From contig JXTB01000472.1 of NCBI GenBank assembly GCA_002914805.1, positions 254,351-318,350 on the forward strand: a DNA stretch of 64,000 nt, written 5' to 3'. The notes below the pieces were generated by a model that saw nothing but the letters and a program-made list of their open reading frames with translations, made no database searches and was not told the origin of the DNA. The DNA comes from Parasponia andersonii. Its lineage: Eukaryota > Streptophyta > Magnoliopsida > Rosales > Cannabaceae. Shown piece by piece: positions 11,179-24,080 of this stretch. The first letter of the stretch is position 1. Each line of letters begins with the position of its first letter. The position numbers and the translations under genes were made by a program.

Positions 11179-13542
11179 TATATCGATTAGACCCATGTTC
11201 TCATGACCCGATGTCGGGATCAGTGGCAGAATGGGTATTTCATAAACTAAAAATATTAGGAATAAGTATTAAAAATAGTTCAAATTGGCCTATATTAAAA
11301 TAAATATTTAAAATAAAACCCACAGTTAAGCGTCACTCAATAGATATACAAAATCATAAAAATACGTTTCCCATAATCGTATATCGAGCATTCATCTCAC
11401 ACCAAAAGATAGACATAGGATACACAAATCATATCGAAAGCTCACAAATAAACTTACTTAGTTATTATTTAGTACAAATTCCAACTCAAGTCTATAATCC
11501 ATAAGCCTAGTAAGAATTTAGCAAAATACAAACAAAACTAATTAGTATTCAATATCTCGCTCTAAGTCTCTACGTCCGAATCACACTGAGTTCCACATAA
11601 AGGGAAGAAGAGGGTGAGCTAATGCCCAGTAGAAAATTGATTCCAAATTTTAAAAAATAGAATATTTAAATCTAAATTCATGCATGGTTAGTATAACAGT
11701 ATATAAAATCCATTTATAAATAATTGTTCAAAGATCCATTAAACTCCAATCCTTACAAAATATGTTCATATATTCCAAAGGTTCACAAATTCTAAACCTT
11801 TATCAATTATGTTCCCAAAATTCAAAGGTTCACAAATTTTGAACGTTTTACCAAACATATTTCTAAAACAACTACATATCCATATTCCCAAACATACAAC
11901 AATCTAATGCAATCATGATCATATATCCGAGATATTCAAATAAAACACCAATAAGCCCGAGCACCTTATTTGAGTACCATATGTCAGAGTACCCTCCTTG
12001 GGTACTGTAAGTCAATGATCACATAAGTATTATGAATGCATACAATGTTGTATGAAAAACATTGATATGACTATGTACTATTTGTTATAAAATTACAAAA
12101 TAACCATACAATAAGTTTTATTCCAAAATATCATATTTATGCAAAAATAATTACCAAAATTAAATAAAGAATATTTAATTCACAAAATCTTAATAATGGG
12201 TAAAATAATCCAAATGTATTCATTCATTTTTTTAAAAAAATAAAAGGTTGTTAATCGATTCTCTACCTCAAACGAATGACCAGGTAGCACTACGGTGCTA
12301 TAGAGAATATTTGACATCGTTTCGTGGTCGTTCGGAGGGTCGGGATTCATTTATGAATCATTTTCTTCAAAAGTTAAGTTCTCCAACAGAGCTTCAAATC
12401 ACGAAACAAACCTTACCACTGAATTTCTAGCACTCAAATTAGATAAGTTAGATATATGACTTGACTAATTCAAGATCGGGCCAATATCTGACCCAACTGG
12501 CATGCAAAAAGAGACTATTGATGAACCTAATATCTCGAAATTCATGTCACTTAGAAATATATCTATGTTTTATATCAAAGTTTATCTTTCGACCTTACTA
12601 AACCTAAATTTGAGGTCAAAATTTCGCTTCAAGGTCCCGAGTCTTAAACGGGCCTTAATTCCAAAAGTTACATAAATAGCATTTTTGGAAATATTTAGAA
12701 AAATATCCTCTTTTTCAATTAGAAAAATTTTTATGTCTCAAAATATCATTTCAACACCAAATAATTATTTTTTTTATGATTTAAGCTCCTCTATCAGTTC
12801 ATGTAACTATTTCGAACCTAAATAATTATTTTACAAAAAAAATAACAAAAATACCACAAATTAAATAATTAAATATGGCAATAGTTACACGATGCTCATC
12901 GAAACTTGTTTGGGGTTAAATTGAAAGGAAACCTCCTATGTGATTCAATCGGCAACCTCAAAAAATTGGGTAATGCCCCAGTGGTGAGGCAAAATGATGG
13001 TCAGTAGTGAAGCTTAGCAAGAAAACTCGACCGCCAGCCATGATTTTCGGAGGTCTTTGTCTCCGTGATTAGGGCTCGAGCGGCAGCAAGACCAGTCAGT
13101 GTCAACTCATCTACGGAAGATGGTTTGCACTGGACAGTGCTTTGGCAGCTGGGAGGCACGGTGTGTAGGTGACAGTCATTGGCAAAGCTCTGGCTCTCTC
13201 TAGGGGCACGAGAACTTGTGGAAGAGAAGAAAATGAAAGGATTTAAAATCAAATTTCGAAACTGTAGCCCATGTTCACTTTCTGAGTGGATGGGTACTAT
13301 TTGTGAAATTACACTTTGTACCTGGATTTCAAAGATTCCTTTTATGCTTACCCTTTCATAATTGCATTTTGGTCACTAATTTTAGTTTTCTCTTACACTT
13401 TAGTCTAAATGAACCTATACATACACTCTGTCCAAGTCCATAAAGATATTTTTAATTTGAAATTTCAAAAATATCAATTTATTAGAATGCCCTTGGCTTA
13501 AAATTTACACTTTTACCCTTTTAAAACGTGGATTTTTATGCA
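11179..13542 (-). mobile_element. LTR of a Tekay-like Gypsy element (probable solo LTR)
   Basis: Several blocks align with the solo LTR at 1758-3929 in the same order and orientation, including the segment around 12254-12450 (matching 2970-3170). The minus-strand read opens near TGCATAAAAATCCACG (about 13542) and closes near GGTCATGAGAACA (about 11196). A GC-rich patch at 13000-13250 corresponds to the one at 3440-3640. The 8-mer CATGTAAT occurs at 11171-11178 and again at 13541-13548, which could hold the target-site duplication, but it does not sit flush with TG/CA ends, so the exact borders are uncertain by about 20 bp. No internal region is seen. Confidence 0.65.
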
Positions 13543-13548
13543 TGTAAT

Positions 13549-14509
13549 AGTAGTTTAGTACTTTAGTTTTTCTAATTTACTTATTTTGTTTCATGTACAT
13601 GTTATTGCTCAGTAAATTCTATTTTTCAGGTTATAACATATCAATATATAAATCTATGAGTAAACATGAATTTAATTTCTGTCTTCTATGAATTATTGGT
13701 ACTTGATATTACACATGTTCTTTTTATCTATTAATCATGAGATTTTGAAAGTGTCTAGAAAGTTAATGTTAATTAATTTGTCAACATATTTTATTTATTC
13801 TTTTCTTATAGTTCGTATATTTGAACTAATTTACTTATTTTATAACTATTAGTCACATGATTTTAGAATATTTTCTTTAGATTTTTTTGGGTATTCCCAT
13901 TTCCTAGCAATGATAGAATTGATTTAGAAGAAAATCTATTATTAAAAATTTTATAATATCACTTATGTAACAACCTAAATAAGTCAATATTGTTAGAATT
14001 ATAGGGACAGATTATCTGATTCTATGAATCTGTGAAATCTTTGGATTATGTATTTGTTATTTAGTTAATCCAAACATATGAACACTTGTATCTATCATTC
14101 AATTATGCATAACAAATGAACATGTGGTGTATTTATACTGTTTGACGAGTATTAGTGAATAGTGTGTTGTGGGCCAGCGCCCAAATATTTGGTTCCTTTG
14201 GAGACATTATCTGCTTTCTTCAGGAATGCTATCTAGTTCTTTCGGTGACATCATATCATTTCTTAGGGACAATTCGGCTGATTTGGGAACACTCTGATGG
14301 TGGTATAAGGAGGACTTCTGCTATACACAGAGGGGATTTCTAGGGCTCAATACCTATATACTACTCATGATATGTTATTTGTTATCTGAGTAGCTCAGTA
14401 TATGATTGACCAGTCTTTCTAGGTAACACCATATACATAGGGATCCTAATCATCTTATCATATATTCTCTTTTACATGCACTATTAAGTGGATTCTACAC
14501 CTAAGTTTA
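13549..14509. other. Unassigned AT-rich DNA
   Basis: No gene recognised. The small ORF at 14155-14343 has no family signature. The stretch 14150-14420 is less AT-rich and may be old LTR sequence, but I cannot match it to another copy in the window. Confidence 0.4.
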
Positions 14510-15625
14510 TCATCTTTTCGAGCATAAGAATTGCTCGTCGTTGTGCTCTTTTTATCTAAATTTGTTGTTTTGGTATATATTTCAGGTGAAGAATCATTGA
14601 CTAAAGAATACCAACTTTTCAAGAGAAATCAAGGCAAAACCAAGGCAATTTGAACCAATTACAAGCATAAACGGGTGAACAGCACTCCATAGTGTGAAGC
14701 AATGTCATCAGAATGGATTAAACTAGGCAAAAATGGCCACTACAATGCCAAGATTTCCAATAATCTGGCATCGCAATGCCAATAAGTGGTGCCACAGTGC
14801 CACTTGCACAACATTGTGGCACTTTTGAATTAATGTTGTGGTGCTGCAGCACCAGCTCCTACTCTTTATGGCATCATAGCACCACCGTTCGGTGCCACTA
14901 TGAACTAAACTCTTTCTCTAGGGATGTAATCAAACTCTAATGTAATTCAATTGTTTTATTTTTCCTCATTTGTTCTTGATATCAATTAATGAGTTAATTG
15001 TTCTGCTTTGTGCTTAGTGCTTATATTTATTTGGCCATTAAACTAATTACTCTAAGAAACCTATATGAACCTAGGAAGGGGAGTTTAGGTTTAGACATAG
15101 GTCAAACAACATAGGATTACCTAATATAGGTTGAGTTTGCATAGGATAAGAATATATCTATGCAACATTGTATGGGACCAAGCTTGATGAGTTTAATCAA
15201 TTTCTATTATGATTAACATACTATATTGTTTAAGCATTTTCAGCTATATCCTAAAAATGAATTTATGAATACTATTGAGTTCTCAGTTGTCAATTCCAAG
15301 TGGTTGATTGAATAGTGAGGAAAACAAGTAATTGAAAGAGTTAGAGGGGGAGTCTGCATCCCTAAGTTTTATATCATTGTTGTAAAATTATTGTTGGTAT
15401 TTAGTGTCAATTTCTATTATTTTCATTTATATTGAATTTTCACTATAGTTTTTGTTCATAACATCTATTCATTATCGTTTGGATAAATTGCCAACTAGTT
15501 TTGGTTAGTACTTAGCATTTGTAATTCATTTGCTCCTCGTGGGATTTGACACTCACTTATCAATATTACTTATTATGACCCGTTTACTTGCGGTCTTTAT
15601 GTGTTAGAAATAACCCAATAAGTTT

Positions 15626-15644
15626 TTGGCACCATTGCCACGAA
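15626..15644 (+). other. Primer-binding-site-like sequence of the LARD-like element
   Basis: TTGGCACCATTGCCACGAA resembles the tRNA-Asp type PBS of plant Gypsy elements, with several substitutions. It lies 8 bases after the inferred LTR end at 15617. Confidence 0.5.
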
Positions 15645-17852
15645 TTGAAATACTATTTCTTTTTTAATATTAATACCTATCAATTCTAATTTTACTTCAA
15701 ACTTTTCTTTTTTTAACTTTTTTTTTGTTTTGTATTATTTGCGAGGTTTATGATGCTTGCTAAGGTAAAATTTTACCAATGCCTCATAATATATTTCTAA
15801 CATGGCTTAGAACCTTTACACATGGCTTGAGAAAGATTCAAGATAAGGCTTAGTAGAGAACCCAACCATGACTTACCCAAATGGTACCAACTCCAAGTAT
15901 TTATGAAAGGATTGAATCCTATTGGTAAGAGTTAGGTGGAAGACAGATATGGCTTCCCAATTTGTGAAGAGAGACCCAAAGATATAGGCTATCAAACAAT
16001 AGAGTACATAGCAAAATTTGATTTGGAATGTTTCTATTTGAAAAGTCTTCAAGGGAACTTGAAGAAGAAGAACTGCAAGACATGTTGGTGGATGAGGAAG
16101 TCTAAGAGACCATTGATTTGGCTGAATCGGTGGTCTACACGAGTACATCTCTAATGGAGTCTTGCTTGCCATTAGAGCTACCATCTCAACAGAACACACT
16201 CTATAAGCTTGTACTGGAGGTAAAGTTTTCCTTTGAAGCTAATCATTTGAAATCAAGCCATTTTGGATTTATAGGCAATAATTGTCTACACCCGGTCAAG
16301 CTTGAGGATCATTGCAACAAAGACCTATTTGTGGGGTTGTTTGCCACACTTTATGGGTGAAAACTGCTCTTTGATGAGTGCTCACTTGAGTCAAGCCAAA
16401 CACTTTAATTCAACTGCTTCTTGGGAGGCAACCCGAGTATCTTTTTTTTTTTATTTCAGTGTGTTGTGCAGTCTAAGGTGTTGGTGCCACTTCAAGAAGA
16501 TCAAGCTTCATGGCTATATGCCAATGAGAGGAGTATCTCTAAACTCATTCTTTTGTTCTTTAATTTTCTAATATTTTTCATGCTAAGTTTGGGGGAAGGG
16601 GTAAACCATGTTAGATTGTGCTTATGTTATTTTGTTTATTGTTATATGTTTATTTTTCTTGTTGTGTGATTGTTGTTTGAATAAGTAAAGGTATTTTGTG
16701 CTATTTTTGGTGATTACTTAGTTCCAATGATAAGAACATTGATTGAATTGGTACATAACTTTTTGAAAATGTGAATATTGGCTTGGTCTTATGGATAATT
16801 CTTGTGTTAGTTCTATTTTGATTGTAAAAGTCTATATTGAGCACAATGTCTTGATTTTTGATTTGTGTATGAATCTTGAGAATATTTATGTGAACATGAC
16901 ATTTTGATAATCTTACAAGTACTAGAATTTGCTTGATAATCTATTGAGGTGAAATCATAGATAACATTTCACCAAGAAAAGGATTTAAGTAATCTTACCG
17001 TTTGAGCCGTTAAAGCTAACCATTATGTATTTTATCCCTAGTACACCTTTTTTGAGCTTTGTAAAGCCCTTTTTTTCAACCACACATATATTAGCCTAGC
17101 CGAAAATATTATCATTCAACCTTTACCCATTGAGCATATTGATTTTGTTTTTATTGAATTATTTTGAGCTATGCTATGTTATGGGAGGATGGGTGGAGTG
17201 AGAGTGTTAAAAAAAAATAAAATAAAAAAAGAGAGGGTTACATACTTGTTCATGAAAGAAAGAACTAAGTTTGGTTGTGTGCAACTCAAAAACAAAAAAA
17301 AAAAGAATAAGTGTTTGGCTATGTAAGAAAAAGAAATTTTGATTTTATTGGCGTGTTACTTGGTGTGTAAAAGAATGGCTCTACATGAGTCCTAGAGTTA
17401 ATAGGCTTAAAGGTGCTTCGAGCTTACTTTATCCAAAATATCATACCTTCCCCAAAGCCCACATTACAATCTTAATGAAGACCTTTTGATCCTCAATATT
17501 GTGTTTATCTATATTAATGGAAATGGAATTGAAAAGCAAACTTGTGGAACTTGATTGTTATATTTGAGATGTTATGCTTAATATATCTTTGCATAAACTT
17601 ATATGGATTTCAAACAATGATATGAGAAAGACATATATACACAAACATGAGAAATTCAATCTGAAATAGGATGTGCTTTTGAGTTATTCTTAATACCTAG
17701 CCAATATTTGCACTTTTCTTTAAGTTATGTTATTATATGAGTATTAAGGAACCAACTGGAAATTATCAATATCGGTACACTACCTCTTATATGTTTTTAG
17801 GTGTTTTTCTTTTCCTTTTGCTCGAGGACTAGCAAAATCTTAAGGTTGGGGG

Positions 17853-18502
17853 TGTGTTAACTCTATAAAATTGGAGCTATCTAGTGCTAATTCGCCTTAA
17901 GTTTTGCTATGTTCTTGTTTATATTAAGTTGTTTCAATTATTTTTCTTATCATTTTTGCTGCTTTGCTTATTTGTATACATAAAAGAATAAAAAAAAGTG
18001 TTTGACATAAAATGAGGTGAATTTGTACCTCTCAAATGGATTTTTCAAACTATTAGAATCAAAGTTGAATCTGATATGGTCGAAATGCAATGAAAATGAG
18101 GTAAATCAAAGCTAAAACGAAGAAATGATGCATTTGGGAAGTCATGGCACCAAACGAGTAGAAAAGTGGTGCTAAATCGCCAAAAGTGGCACTCCAGCAC
18201 CAACTCTCAGGTAGTTTTGGCATCACAATGGCAAAACTGGCGCCGTGGCGCTATCTCATGTGTCCTAAGTCAATAATTGATGGTCAAGATCAACTTTTAG
18301 ACGATCCAAACGTCTAAATTCAGCCTGCCCTAAGTTTACACGAGCCACCTCTTTAAAACTCTATCCTTGGAGTTGAACAAGCATGTTTGGATAGAGAGAA
18401 AGAGAGAGTGGCAGCCATGGAAGGATAGGAAGAAGAGGAAGAAGAAAATGAAGACATGCTCCAACCAACTCCATTTCTTGGTTTCCTCCACAACATCAAT
18501 AC
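17853..18502 (+). repeat. 3' LTR of the LARD-like element, truncated
   Basis: It begins TGTGTTAACTCTAT directly after the purine-rich GGTTGGGGG. It includes a 'ggcac...caacgc-like' stretch of repeated GGCAC/GGCGC words at 18145-18265 that has a counterpart at 14715-14905 in the 5' LTR. It ends where the Copia LTR starts at 18503. Confidence 0.55.
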
Positions 18503-21500
18503 TGTTGGTAAATTGACCTAACACTTAGGAAAATCATGCATGCATGCTATAACGACCAGACTTTTTCTGACTGTTAACTACTTACCTTTTTAGCTTAAGA
18601 AAAATTAGACGTTGAAAATTCATGACAATTTTCTTTTTTTTTTGCCTTTTATTTCTTTTTAAGAGATTTATATTCATAACTAACAATTTACTTAAGTTTT
18701 GAAAACAAGTACATGCTTCTCAATGGTTAAGTCCCCTTTATTTAAATTTGATTATAAACTTTTATTGAGGTAATTTAATTAATGCGCAATCATAAAGGGC
18801 TCCCAGGTGAGGAGGGGGGGTCATATACGGACCACTTAAGTCCCAAGCTCTCCTTAGACAGTTTAGGTCTTTTTGACAGAACCCCTTATCTTTTGCATTT
18901 ATTTAAATCAAAACATTTTCTCTTTTATATCTAAAAAAAATGATCGTTTAACTTCTATTAAATCGAAATACATTTTCAAGTTCAATTTGATTAAATCATG
19001 CATTACGAAATAAAATGTCAAGTTATAAGTACGTTTTCAAACAACATCAAGCTTACATAATTGAAATCATTTGTCTTATAATAAAACATATGCGGAAGAA
19101 ATTTTAGTGGCGGTATTCCATTGCCCGTGCCTCGCATCATCCCCACCTCAATTCCAGCTAACCCATCAATCAAATTAAGATTTCTTTCTTTTGGTACCTA
19201 TAGCATTGATATTCATAAAATGTGAGCTTTTGCTCAATAAGCACAATGAAATTCTCACAAAACATTTTACTTATGAACAAAAAATTCTCTCTTTTTTTTT
19301 TTGAAAGTTCAGTTATGTTGTTTCATGAAATCATTATTTTACGCTTTACTATAAGATATTGTATCACGATTTTATCTCATTCTTGATTGTAAAATCTTTT
19401 ATCTTTCTTATGGGCCCTGATGTACATACCGAGTGTGCACTACTAAATAGGGAATCAGGGGAGCTACCCAACTGAAAATACCCACGGTCATAATCTTAAC
19501 ATACTTTTCCTCAGGAATCCTCGCTTAGAGGAGGTTGGTCTTATCTTCCCTCAGATATCCTCACCTAGTGGAGGTTGGTATGACACCTTTAAATTCTTTA
19601 TCTTATTTAGTCTTTTCTAAATATGAGTGGGTACGCTTCAATGAACCCAATCTTATATTCAACTATTATAGCATTTCATTTATTAAAGTATGTTGAAGTA
19701 TGATAACATTGTAAAGTAAGCATACATCATTTTTTTTTATAGCATAAGAAAAGTATCTTTATAAGTATATATTATACATAGGTCATACAATAATAATATA
19801 AAGGCAAGTTAATACATGAAATTAATTCAAACATATCATGCGGTAAACATGAAACACTTTCAACCATCTATGCTATAAGTGAAATTGTACTTACCTCATA
19901 GTATGATTGTCCTAGTTCTACTCGTTAATTACGTACGTCTAGATCGAAGTTTGCTCTGACGTATACATACTCTATTTGTTAGAGAAAATTTAAACTGGCC
20001 GTATACTTTTTTTATTATTTATTTATTATTATTATTATTATTTTTTTACTTCTACTTACTTAGTAGGCTTAAAATATTTAAGACTTAGTCTTGATCCAGC
20101 ATAGAACTTCACATTTGAGAAACAATGTCACACTATAATCATTGACTAATTTATACTTTCAGTTAGATGGATGAGATTTGATTCTCCTTAACCTTGATCA
20201 TAGTGATATTTTTAATCTATCAATAATTTGGTTGTTGATTTCATTAATATCCTCCTAAATCAATTAAGTTTCCTTAATTATATATCTTTTCATCAAATAC
20301 TTTGAATTATTCTTGATTAATTTCTTTATTCGTAATTAAGGATCATAATATAATAATTGAGTCAACCATACTAAGGGATATACAAATTTAATATCTAAAA
20401 TCATGCTTGAACTAAATATTATTTGGTATTGATCACGTTTTTTAGGCCTATCACTAAACTTAGGCAAAATACAATTAGAGGCATACCTTACTTATGTCCT
20501 AAATTTAAGTAAATATTTTCTTATCCCAATTTAAAGATCTAAAATATATATTTTTTTTTTATTTATTCTTATACCAAATTTCCAACCCAATATTTCAAGT
20601 TTTATAATTTACATTTTTATACAAAATCTTAAGATTTCTAACATTTATGTCCTCTAATGGTAAATATTGAGTTATATCTTATTATTCTTTTTTTTCTTTT
20701 GTTAAAAATTCTTCCTTTATTTACTTTTACAATTTAAAATAGTCTTAAAATTGCCTAAAATAATTTTTTCATATATTTGATCCATATTTTGTCAAAATTA
20801 CACTTTGGCCCCAAATACTCAAAATTTTTGCATTTTAGTCCTTCTAACTCTTGAGCAAACATCTTTAATTTTTGGAAAGCATTTCTAATGGGTAAAAATC
20901 TATTCTTAAGAATCTAAGTCTAAATCATTAAGTTTAGTTCATTTTCATGCATATTTTATTTAGAGTCTTACACTAAAAATATTCTTCCACTTTTTGTGTT
21001 TAGTCATTTTGATTTTACTATTATTATTTTTGTGAAGTATTCATATTTAGAAGCTTAAGAAATCATCAAAATAAGTCTCAATATAATATAAATTATATAA
21101 CATCTAAAGTAGGTCAAATATGTTATTATCTATTTATTCTTTAATATAATCTATTTAAATACATAACAAGCAAGGTGAGGGAAATAAATACCTTTCAAGT
21201 TTGGATCATCTTTCTTACGTCTCCATCACAAAATTAAGTACTCTCTTCTCTTGATTATAATTCTAAATTTCTAGAGTCGATGGGTAAAATATTGTATCTT
21301 TTGTGGATTTGGAAAAAAGTGAGGTAGAAAGAGGGTTTTTTTTTTTTAGAAGGAATAATTGGAAATATGAAGATAGTTTTGGCTAAGTAATTTGAAAGGT
21401 TAAGCATGGATTTGAATTGCCAAATGAACGATCTATTTATAGGCCATCCATAGAAGGTATCCAATAATATATACTTTCACATTCCATTAAATAATCCAAG

Positions 21501-24066
21501 CATCATTATTATCAATTTGTCAAAATATCTTCTTTTCCTACTCCATTATCTTACCTTTTACTTTATTTTTTATTTTTTACTCATCTATTACTTTTGTCTC
21601 TAATATTTCTTCTTTTTTAATTATTGGAATCCAATACCACTAGCTCCCAAAAAAGTCTCCACTATATTAATCTTTTTTATAGCTTTTAAATTATTTTGGA
21701 GACAAAAGTTACTAATTAGTTTTGTCTATGTCTTCCACTTTGAATTATGATCACTAATTTCCAAAGAACATTTCCATTATGATTTTCCTTTTTTTTCTAC
21801 CTTTTGAATTACCCATTAACTTTATCCCTTTCCTTTTCCATTCCACTCATTTAAAGTTATTACCTTCCTACGGTAAAACCTTACTACTTTTCATCTTTTT
21901 CTATAACTTATTTTCTATCATTAGATTGATTTGTCTACTTAACTCTTTATATACTTAGATCCTAGCCATTCAAAATATGGTACGGTACTATTTTGGTGCA
22001 ACCATTAACTTTAGATTATAAAATGTAACAATTTTAATGTGACATAAATATGTCATATTTTTAATTAGGTTATATTAATGTACATAATATAATTATTATA
22101 AGATCAATTTATTATTAAGGAAAACTAACTTAGAAATTCTAAGTTAAAATGAGGATTGACTATGGTTTTCTCACGTAATAAAATTTAACATTAAAATAAT
22201 ACTACGCAAATAATTTCAAGTATTTGTGAATGCAAACTTAATAAAATTCGATACTAAGTATATAATAATTCTACTAATATTGCAAGTCTAAAGATTTCTA
22301 GAGGGTGACACATGCAGATATAGAAAATATATGATCATATCATGAAGCAGCAGAAAAATAGCGGATTTAGGTTTTAAAATTTTTTACATGAAAACATTTT
22401 TCATAACCATATAAAACACAAGCATCATATACAGGATTATGTACAACATAAATCAAATCTAGATACAAAACCCAAGAGATGAGATTAGGGTTTACCTCTT
22501 GTATCGTGTTCCTCCTCGATCTCCTTATTGATGATGATCAAACCTCCAACCCTAGATCTTCTTGTCTATGCTCTTGCTCTTGGTTGACGAAGCGAGTGGG
22601 CACCAAAACGAAACCTTCGTTGGAGAACGATCAAGAATGTCTTATTGATCCTATGGAACACCGGGATGTGAGATGAGATTATGAGATTGTAGGAAACATT
22701 TTTCTCTCTCCCTTAGACTAGGTTGGCCGAAATCTCTCTCTCCCTATGCCTTATGCGTGTGACTCCTTAGAGTTACTGTGTAGTTTTTCCTCTCATATAT
22801 CTTATATATATGGGACCAAAAACTGCTAACCCTAGTCTAATTAAGATTGGGCTTGTTCTCCAATTTGGGCTTTGGGTGTAATTTTATAAATATGTCCAAT
22901 TCATGAAACTTATTTATAAAAATACCAACTTCTGTGTAGAATCATTATTTTACACAGTTTCATGAAACTAATTTGACAAATACCACCAAGCAATTAATGA
23001 GCTTAATTGAGCTAGACAAGGGACCAAATGGATCCAAATAATCTAAGCTCCAATAATATAATAAATATATAATAACTCTTATTATGGTATTTATATAAAT
23101 ATTATTAGTAAAGGGGACACTCCACTAAAGGCCCAATACTGTACTCTTAGATTAAATGTCATGCCTTTTATAGAGATTTAAACAACTAACCTTGATTAAT
23201 CGATCCATCTAGCATATTCTATACCACATATAGAATCCCTATACAATGCCATAGTTGGATAGGTGAAATTACCGTAATACCCCTTCAACACCTATTTACC
23301 TTTAAGTTACCATCTTTCTATCAAGGAATAATGTTGTCGATAATTTTGTTCTCAATGGCCATTTAGACAAAATCATCCACTAATTCATAAAGTGAATACT
23401 AAGATCTTAGATTTGATTATTCCATGAATCTTGAAAGAACCTAAAGTGGCATTAATGTATAGTGTCCTTAACTATTTTGTGTTCCCATCAATTCATAAGC
23501 CATAAGCTCCAATATGCCAGAGTTCATCTCTAACTTCATAGAGGTTAGTCTTTTAACAAATCAAAAGGCTATAACCAATGAAAGCAAGTCTAGTCAAACA
23601 TTAAGGATTAAGATTTATATGATAAGAGCTAGTTTGTGATAATATAAAAATTGGATTACGGCACTTCAATTCTTTATATTACCTGGTCCAGTTTAATACA
23701 CATAACTTGTTTATGTTGTATTAGTGTTTCTATCAGAAGTCAGATACGTCAATGATTTGAGACACATCATTTCCGTTAAAATAGACAAACACTACAACCT
23801 ATAGTAAATAAATTATTTCATCTTTATTTACAGATTGTAAACTACTTCATTTAGACTTAGATAAAGAAACAAGTCTCCCCATATTTAACACTTAATCATG
23901 TTTGTTTCTTTATATACATATAAAGTCATGGAATCTTTTCAGATGAATAAACTATTCAACTAAGATAGTTTGATCTAGTAAATATCATAATTTCATATAA
24001 GAGATAGTTGTTTACACTCAAAAGGGTAAAATTAGAAATCTGCTTTTTAGGGCAAAAATCCCAACA
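18503..24066 (-). mobile_element. 3' LTR of Copia copy B (interrupted)
   Basis: The minus-strand read starts TGTTGGGATTTTTGCCC at 24066 and ends TTACCAACA at 18503. Without the insertion and one TSD copy its length is about 1796 bp, close to the 1807 bp of the partner LTR at 29203-31009. The two parts join at CATGC, in the same CATGCATG block that is intact at 29240-29250 in the partner. Confidence 0.88.
18548..22310 (-). mobile_element. 3.76-kb insertion in the Copia LTR, probable solo LTR
   Basis: An exact 5-bp direct repeat, CATGC, flanks it (18543-18547 and 22311-22315). Read on the minus strand it starts TGTCACCCTCTAG and ends GGTCGTTATA. It carries no gag or pol frame. A short minus ORF at 21255-21464 is preserved but not recognised. 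A low-complexity T-rich half (20500-21900) and a block around 19420-19640 with two near-identical CCTCAG(G/A)(A/T)ATCCTC words are typical of long plant LTRs. It could be a solo LTR of a long-LTR Gypsy family or a large non-autonomous element; no partner LTR exists in the window. Confidence 0.7.
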
Positions 24067-24080
24067 ATCTCCCACTTGTC
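24067..24080 (-). other. Polypurine tract of Copia copy B
   Basis: The minus strand reads GACAAGTGGGAGAT immediately before the 3' LTR start TGTTGGG, the usual plus-strand priming site of plant Copia elements. Confidence 0.8.

Larger units (their letters stand above)
14510..18502 (+). mobile_element. Pol-less Gypsy-type element (LARD-like), truncated at 3' end
   Basis: The plus-strand order is that of a Gypsy element. An LTR end near 15617 follows a 'ctcgtgggat' block typical of such LTRs. A PBS-like TTGGCACCATTGCCACGAA follows at 15626-15644 (tRNA-Asp-type site with changes), then about 2.2 kb of internal sequence, then the polypurine-like CTCGAGGACTAGCAAAATCT...GGTTGGGGG at 17821-17852, then a second LTR start at about 17853-17855. 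The internal part has only fragments: 15936-16154 and a GGGAGGCAACCCGAGT block (about 16423) that in related elements lies just after pol. No RT, integrase or protease is visible. The 3' LTR is cut at 18502 by the Copia LTR. The 5' border is an estimate. Confidence 0.6.

Noticed and set aside
22479..22676. Conserved short ORF in Copia LTRs (also 6775-6966)
   Set aside because: The ORF starts similarly in two LTR copies but its frame is lost further on and is absent at 29400-29600; treated as LTR sequence only.
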